A stretch of DNA of 38,823 nucleotides, from NCBI GenBank assembly GCA_030065755.1, contig JASJDA010000041.1, forward strand, positions 1 through 38,823, in the 5' to 3' direction. The notes under the pieces are model-generated. The model saw only the letters and a list, made by a program, of their open reading frames with translations, was not told where the DNA came from and did no database searches. Below are positions 34,430-38,823 of the stretch, in pieces. The stretch comes from Prochloraceae cyanobacterium (GTDB lineage: Bacteria > Cyanobacteriota > Cyanobacteriia > Cyanobacteriales > JASJDA01). Positions within the stretch are counted from its first letter, which is position 1. Every line of letters starts with the position of its first letter. Both the position numbers and the translations under genes were made by a program.

Positions 34430-37400
34430 ATGGGAACAACATCTAACAACGGAATCTTTACAGTAAACGAATCTGGACAATTCAGTTTTGAATATCTTTT
34501 CGATGGAGGTTGGGTTCAAGGAGAACTGGGGGTCTACAATCTCGAAGGAATGGACAAATATACTCCTGGTTCAGTTGAATACATTCAAGAAGCTGCTAAG
34601 CGCGCACTCTCCAACTCCAATGACGGTTATGTTGTGATGAGCGATAAAACCGAGGGGGCAAAATACAGCAGCAAACTACCTTGGGAACGCCGCGACCACA
34701 ACAAAGACAAAGATCAATATCTTGGCGTCAAAAATTTCTCGATGAAAGCTGGGGACAAATTTGGTTTTATGTTCGTTCGGCATTCATCAATTGAACAATT
34801 AGCTAAAGACCCCGAAAGCTATAAAAAATGGAAAAATCTTCCTCTTTTCTCGATTCCAGAAGCAAATCCCGATGCAGCAAATAAAGCTCCTCAGCAATTT
34901 GCCGCGATCGATGACTATGGAACGTTTGGTTTTGAAGCAAACAGAGTTGATGGTAGATCCGATCGAGACTATAACGAAGTCGTGTTTCAAGTACTTGGGG
35001 CTACTGGTGACGCACCTTTTTATGGTGAAGTTCGCAATCCTGGTAGAAACTTTCGCAACACAGATATTGGCAAAGAAATTAGACAATATTCTCAACAAAA
35101 TCATACACAAAATCTTCTTAATGATGGCTATTTGATTGTTGGTGATTCTGGTGAAGTTAATATAGACATTTTGTTTGATGGCGGTTGGTATAAAGGGCAA
35201 GTAGGGATCTTTAGCCTTGAGGGAATGGATCGATATGGAGCCAACCGGTTAGAGTTTATTAAAGAGGCAGCAAAGAGATCCCTCAGCAATTCAAAAGATG
35301 GCTATGTACTATTTGAAGACCGACTAGAAGGTGCTCGCTTTAATAGTGACTTTGCTTGGGAACGCAATTTCAACAGTGGAACTTATCAAGGCAACAGAAC
35401 TTTTAAATTAACTGCTGGTGGTAAATATGGGTTAATGTTGGTTTCCAACGCTACTTTAACAGAAATGGCAACTAACCCATTTAAAGCCAAACGCCCTTTC
35501 TTCTCTATGAAAGGTTTTAATACAGACAATGCGGTGCAGATGGTCGAGCAAAAGACGAGCAATGATAATGTTTCGGTCATTGGCATGGAAGATATTCTTA
35601 ATGGCGATCGAGACTTTAATGATGTCATTTTGAGCATAAAAGGAGCTTCAATGTATGCCCCAGGCTACAAAGCTAACAAAGACTCGAAATTTGACATAGA
35701 TTATGCTCCTATTGCCAATAATGACTCGGATCTCACTTACAAAGATACTCCTATCTCAATCTCAATTTCAGAGCTTTTAGGTAATGACTATGACATTAAC
35801 AAAGATACTATTAGCTTTAACAGTTTTGATACCTCTGGCACTTCAGGACTAATTAGCCAAGTAAACGATCGCTTGATTTACGATCCTAACGGTCAATTTA
35901 ATGGACTCAAAGCAGGTGAAACTGCAACAGATAGTTTTACTTACACAATTACCGACAGTACTGGTAAAACCGACACGGCAACTGTAGATATCACTATTAG
36001 AGGTTTTGATGACAACGGTAAAGAAAATAATGTCGGTACTTTAGACACGGTTCACTTGTTACCACCTTTATATGCTAAACAGGATGTCCGAAACCATTAT
36101 CTAGTTTTATCTACTAACGAAGAAACTCCTTTTGAAGTCACAATTCAAAATGCTGATGGAGCTAATGGAGTAGCTAACGGCATCGAGCGAACTATCACTA
36201 TTTCTAAATCTTCTCCTGCTATTATCGATTTAAGTTCTGCACCTTTTGCTGCTGGAAAAGGTCATAAGTCTCTAGGAGTAATTAATAGCAGTCAAGTCGG
36301 AAAAGTAGATAGTGTTGAAGGTTTGATTCTGACTGGAGACCAACCTTTTTATGCCAATGTCCGACACCAAACTAAAGCTCAAGGATTGTCATTGTCTTCT
36401 AAAGGTCAGTTAGCTTTGGGAACCGAGTTTCGTTCCGGACATTTAGTTACTAATACTAAACAAGACTGGCGCAAAGCTCACTTTATCTCTGTAATGGCAT
36501 CGGAGGATAACACCACTGTCTCATTCAAAGACTTACCTCAAGGAGTTACATTTGTTAACGGCGATCCAGGAGAAGTAACTCTCGATAAATATGAGTCTTT
36601 TGTTGTTGGTCTAGATATTAAGGAAAATTTGAATTTACCCAACAGCTTGCAAGGTTCCTTAATCGTTTCCGATAAGCCTATTGCGGTTAATACAGGTTCT
36701 TGGCTGTCGGGAACAGTAGGCAATGGTCGAGATATTGGAGTCGATCAAATTGTTCCTACTAATTTAATTGGCTCGAAGTACATTTTAGTAAAAGGAGAAG
36801 CTACTTCCAACGCTAAGTTACTGGAACGACCTATAATAGTTGCCACAGAGGATAATACTGAAGTTTTCCTTCGAGGGGAATCTACTCCTTTCGCTACCCT
36901 TAACGCAGGGCAAAACGTCATCCTTGATGGTAATCAATATCCTGCAAGTGACGCTCTACTAATTGAAACTAGTAAGCCAGCTTACGTTTACCAGATGACT
37001 AGTGCTAACAATAATACTGCACCTGGACTAAACTTAGCATTACCAGTTGTAGAGAATGCGGGTAACCAAGAAATTCTCATTCCCAGTATCGACTTATTAG
37101 GCCCTGGTAAGTTGAACGTCGTTGCTCGCAACAGTGCTACAGTTAATGTTAACGGCTCTGTTCTTACTGGTGGCGATGCTGTCGAAGGTGATTCTAACTT
37201 TGTAGTTTATCAAGTTGAAGGTTTATCTGGCGACGTAACAGTTACTTCCGATGAGTCAGTTATCGTAACTAGTACCACTGGAGGGGGTAATATCGGTGCG
37301 GCATCTTATTGGAGTGGTTTACCAACAGCTTTAGCTTTTGACGATTTGGTAACAACTAAAGCAGATACAGCGATCGACATAAATGTTTTAGGTAACGATA

Positions 37401-37939
37401 TTACTAGTTCTGGTTTAAAACCTGTTGGTTTGCCTGAAGCGCCTAAATATGGAACCGCGACTATCAATCAGGATAATACCATTACCTATACTCCCGATGC
37501 TGGATTCTCTGGTACAGATGTCTTTGTTTATCGTGGAATTAACGATGCTGGTAAAACCGATACTGCATTAGTTACAGTTAGCGTAGATCAAAATTTAGTC
37601 TCGGGTACTGTGCAACAAGATGTATTGACTGGAAGTTCTGTAAGCGATCGTATTGTTGGCTTTGCTGGTAGCGATACTATTACTACTGGTGGTGGGAATG
37701 ACGTACTAGTATACAACTCTGCTGGTGATGGAGTGGACACCATTACAGACTTCTCAGTAGGAAGAGATCGAATCGATCTGACTAAAATGTTAGGTGCTTC
37801 CAATCCTCTAAGCAACGGTCAAGTCAGCTTTGCTCGAGATGGAAACAATACGATCTTGAAATACAATAACTCTGACTTGGCTATTTTCGAGAACGTTAAC
37901 CTAGCTTCCATGAACGTTGCTAGTAATTTCGTGTTCTAA
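34430..37939 (+). CDS. Mosaic exoprotein: two DUF4114, Ig/cadherin-like, IgGFc-binding-like, RTX-like end
   Basis: A 1169-residue protein without an N-terminal signal peptide. Two DUF4114-like units, about 10-205 and 230-410, share FDGGW.(Q/K)G, EGMD.Y, EAAKR(A/S)LSNS.DGYV and DRD(Y/F)N(E/D)V. Cadherin-like Ig domains follow at about 424-525 (APIANNDSDLTYKDTPISIS) and 968-1055 (TTKADTAIDINVLGND). Between them, from about 535, is an IgGFc-binding-like region (VHLLPPLYAKQDVRNHYLVL). The end (GTVQQDVLTGSSVSDRIVGF, GGGNDVLVYNSAGDGVDTIT) is an RTX/M10-like calcium-binding tail as used by type I secreted proteins. Probably surface-attached or released, with an adhesive or protective role. No secretion gene is adjacent. 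Confidence 0.85.
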   Translation: MGTTSNNGIFTVNESGQFSFEYLFDGGWVQGELGVYNLEGMDKYTPGSVEYIQEAAKRALSNSNDGYVVMSDKTEGAKYSSKLPWERRDHNKDKDQYLGVKNFSMKAGDKFGFMFVRHSSIEQLAKDPESYKKWKNLPLFSIPEANPDAANKAPQQFAAIDDYGTFGFEANRVDGRSDRDYNEVVFQVLGATGDAPFYGEVRNPGRNFRNTDIGKEIRQYSQQNHTQNLLNDGYLIVGDSGEVNIDILFDGGWYKGQVGIFSLEGMDRYGANRLEFIKEAAKRSLSNSKDGYVLFEDRLEGARFNSDFAWERNFNSGTYQGNRTFKLTAGGKYGLMLVSNATLTEMATNPFKAKRPFFSMKGFNTDNAVQMVEQKTSNDNVSVIGMEDILNGDRDFNDVILSIKGASMYAPGYKANKDSKFDIDYAPIANNDSDLTYKDTPISISISELLGNDYDINKDTISFNSFDTSGTSGLISQVNDRLIYDPNGQFNGLKAGETATDSFTYTITDSTGKTDTATVDITIRGFDDNGKENNVGTLDTVHLLPPLYAKQDVRNHYLVLSTNEETPFEVTIQNADGANGVANGIERTITISKSSPAIIDLSSAPFAAGKGHKSLGVINSSQVGKVDSVEGLILTGDQPFYANVRHQTKAQGLSLSSKGQLALGTEFRSGHLVTNTKQDWRKAHFISVMASEDNTTVSFKDLPQGVTFVNGDPGEVTLDKYESFVVGLDIKENLNLPNSLQGSLIVSDKPIAVNTGSWLSGTVGNGRDIGVDQIVPTNLIGSKYILVKGEATSNAKLLERPIIVATEDNTEVFLRGESTPFATLNAGQNVILDGNQYPASDALLIETSKPAYVYQMTSANNNTAPGLNLALPVVENAGNQEILIPSIDLLGPGKLNVVARNSATVNVNGSVLTGGDAVEGDSNFVVYQVEGLSGDVTVTSDESVIVTSTTGGGNIGAASYWSGLPTALAFDDLVTTKADTAIDINVLGNDITSSGLKPVGLPEAPKYGTATINQDNTITYTPDAGFSGTDVFVYRGINDAGKTDTALVTVSVDQNLVSGTVQQDVLTGSSVSDRIVGFAGSDTITTGGGNDVLVYNSAGDGVDTITDFSVGRDRIDLTKMLGASNPLSNGQVSFARDGNNTILKYNNSDLAIFENVNLASMNVASNFVF

Positions 37940-37952
37940 TTGTTTAATACTA

Positions 37953-37978
37953 TAATCGGGATATCTCGATCCCGATTA
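37953..37978 (+). terminator. Perfect hairpin after the exoprotein gene
   Basis: TAATCGGGAT (37953-37962) and ATCCCGATTA (37969-37978) form a 10-bp stem with a 6-nt loop, 13 bases after the stop. No T-run follows, so it may be an mRNA 3'-end stabiliser or a weak terminator before rimM. Confidence 0.55.
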
Positions 37979-38058
37979 CCTCACGAATTGGCGTTGGAAA
38001 AATTTACCAGCTCGTTTAGGGGATAGTAAAAATAGATATATAGACATTAGCAGAGGTG

Positions 38059-38685
38059 ATGAACGCCGAACAAATAACAAATAACAATGAATGGCTAGAA
38101 ATTGGTACAATTACAGCCCCCCACGGACTAAAAGGACAGTTAAAAGTTGCTCCCGATACTGATTTTCCCGAAAGATTTGAAGTTCCTGGACAGCGCTGGT
38201 TAAAGTACGACGATCGAACCCTACCCCAGCCAATAGAATTGCTGGGAGGATATCAAGTACCAGGTAAAAATGCGTATGTCATCGAACTCGAGGGAATAGA
38301 AGATAGAAGCCAGGCGGAAATGTTAAGAGGATGTAAATTGCTAGTTCCTGCTAGCGATCGTTTCCCATTGGAAGAAGACGAATATCACGTTTCCGATCTA
38401 ATTAATCTAGAAGTTTACGATCGAGCAACTGGAGAAAATATTGGCGTAGTTATTGATATTTTATGGGCGGGTAACGATTTATTAGAAATTAAATTATACG
38501 AGCAAGAACCAATAGAAACGATGGCAGAATCGACAACTAAAACTAATAAAAAAAGCAAAAAAAAGAAAAAGCGAAAAAGAGTTTTTATTCCTTTTGTTAA
38601 AGAGATTGTACCAGTGGTAGATTTAGAAGAAAAAAGAATAGAAATTGCTCCACCTCCTGGTTTATTAGAGTTGAATGATAACTAG
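38059..38685 (+). CDS. rimM: Ribosome maturation factor RimM
   Basis: Binds 30S precursors through protein S19 and helps 16S rRNA processing. The N-terminal barrel shows EIGTITAPHGLKGQLKVAP; the middle has LEGIEDRSQAEMLRGCKLLV; the C-terminal PRC-barrel shows DLINLEVYDRATGENIGVV, then DLLEIKLY and FIPFVKEIVPVVDLEEKRIE. The 208-residue length exceeds the usual 170-180 owing to an insert of about 25 residues around 155-180 that is almost pure lysine/serine/threonine (KTNKKSKKKKKRKR). I chose ATG at 38059; a GTG directly before it at 38056 would add one residue. The gene follows the exoprotein gene but is probably separate. Confidence 0.94.
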   Translation: MNAEQITNNNEWLEIGTITAPHGLKGQLKVAPDTDFPERFEVPGQRWLKYDDRTLPQPIELLGGYQVPGKNAYVIELEGIEDRSQAEMLRGCKLLVPASDRFPLEEDEYHVSDLINLEVYDRATGENIGVVIDILWAGNDLLEIKLYEQEPIETMAESTTKTNKKSKKKKKRKRVFIPFVKEIVPVVDLEEKRIEIAPPPGLLELNDN

Positions 38686-38702
38686 GGAGATCGCAATTTT
38701 AT

Positions 38703-38823
38703 CTTCGCCTTCGGCTCGAAGTCAGAAATAGGAAGTCAGAAGTCAGAAGTTTTTTCACTAACAAATTAATTGGTTGACTTTCTATTTCTAGACGAAGAAA
38801 TTGGGTTTAAGACCCCCGCTAAA
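38703..38823. repeat. Dispersed ~115-bp repeat, copy B (inverted, reaches window end)
   Basis: Reverse complement of the element at 14091-14206 with substitutions and small indels. It contains degenerate AGTCAGA units (GAAGTCAGAAATAGGAAGTC) and ends in a GGGTTTAAGACCCCCGCT block, the counterpart of AGTGGGGGTTTTAAACCCC in copy A. Confidence 0.65.

Overview
The window is cyanobacterial chromosomal DNA. It encodes the photosystem II extrinsic protein PsbU, a phycobilin-pathway heme oxygenase, a Tab2/Atab2-family photosystem translation factor and a CYP110-like P450. The HIP1 octamer GCGATCGC and its CGATCG core occur throughout, inside genes and between them. The intergenic DNA is rich in heptanucleotide tandem repeats and small inverted-repeat elements, as in large-genome unicellular, baeocyte-forming or filamentous cyanobacteria. 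The genus cannot be fixed from the sequence.

Layout. 1-3000: nadB and psbU on the minus strand, with repeat-rich spacers. 3000-7800: a large WGR/HEAT-repeat protein, a decayed gene fragment with a 14-bp inverted repeat, and an RTX-type calcium-binding exoprotein. 7960-9660: a cytochrome P450 and the C-terminal relic of an AraC-family regulator. 9900-13950: a co-directional five-gene cluster (small unknown protein, phosphoribosyltransferase, alpha/beta hydrolase, FtsH protease, 60-residue protein). 14000-17410: repeats, then a dCache/HAMP hybrid histidine kinase. 17450-21450: heme oxygenase, a 1.2-kb spacer with relics, and a pentapeptide-repeat protein with a recent internal duplication. 21600-24300 (minus strand): methionine aminopeptidase, a small PepSY-like membrane protein, methylthioadenosine phosphorylase and an unknown protein. 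24520-26100: an osmoprotectant permease/binding-protein fusion.

26120-33190 is the accessory island and the most interesting part. A DUF1156-type DNA methylase has lost its whole catalytic middle but stays in frame. Divergent from it lie a PhyH-type dioxygenase gene and a tight cassette: a DUF6884-like CS..K protein, a large NurA-like nuclease, a HerA-like ATPase (coupled by 29-bp and 1-bp overlaps), then a TGT/DpdA-like base-exchange enzyme with a long coiled-coil tail. This joins a putative 7-deazaguanine-inserting enzyme to a NurA-HerA end-processing machine. It could be a DNA modification/restriction or defence system distinct from the canonical Dpd cluster. That reading is inference from family membership and gene order.

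33270-38823 returns to housekeeping and surface genes: a Tab2-family protein, a 1169-residue DUF4114/IgGFc-binding/RTX-like exoprotein, rimM with a lysine-rich insert, and one copy of a dispersed repeat also present near 14.1 kb. No rRNA, tRNA, CRISPR array or intact transposase was seen.
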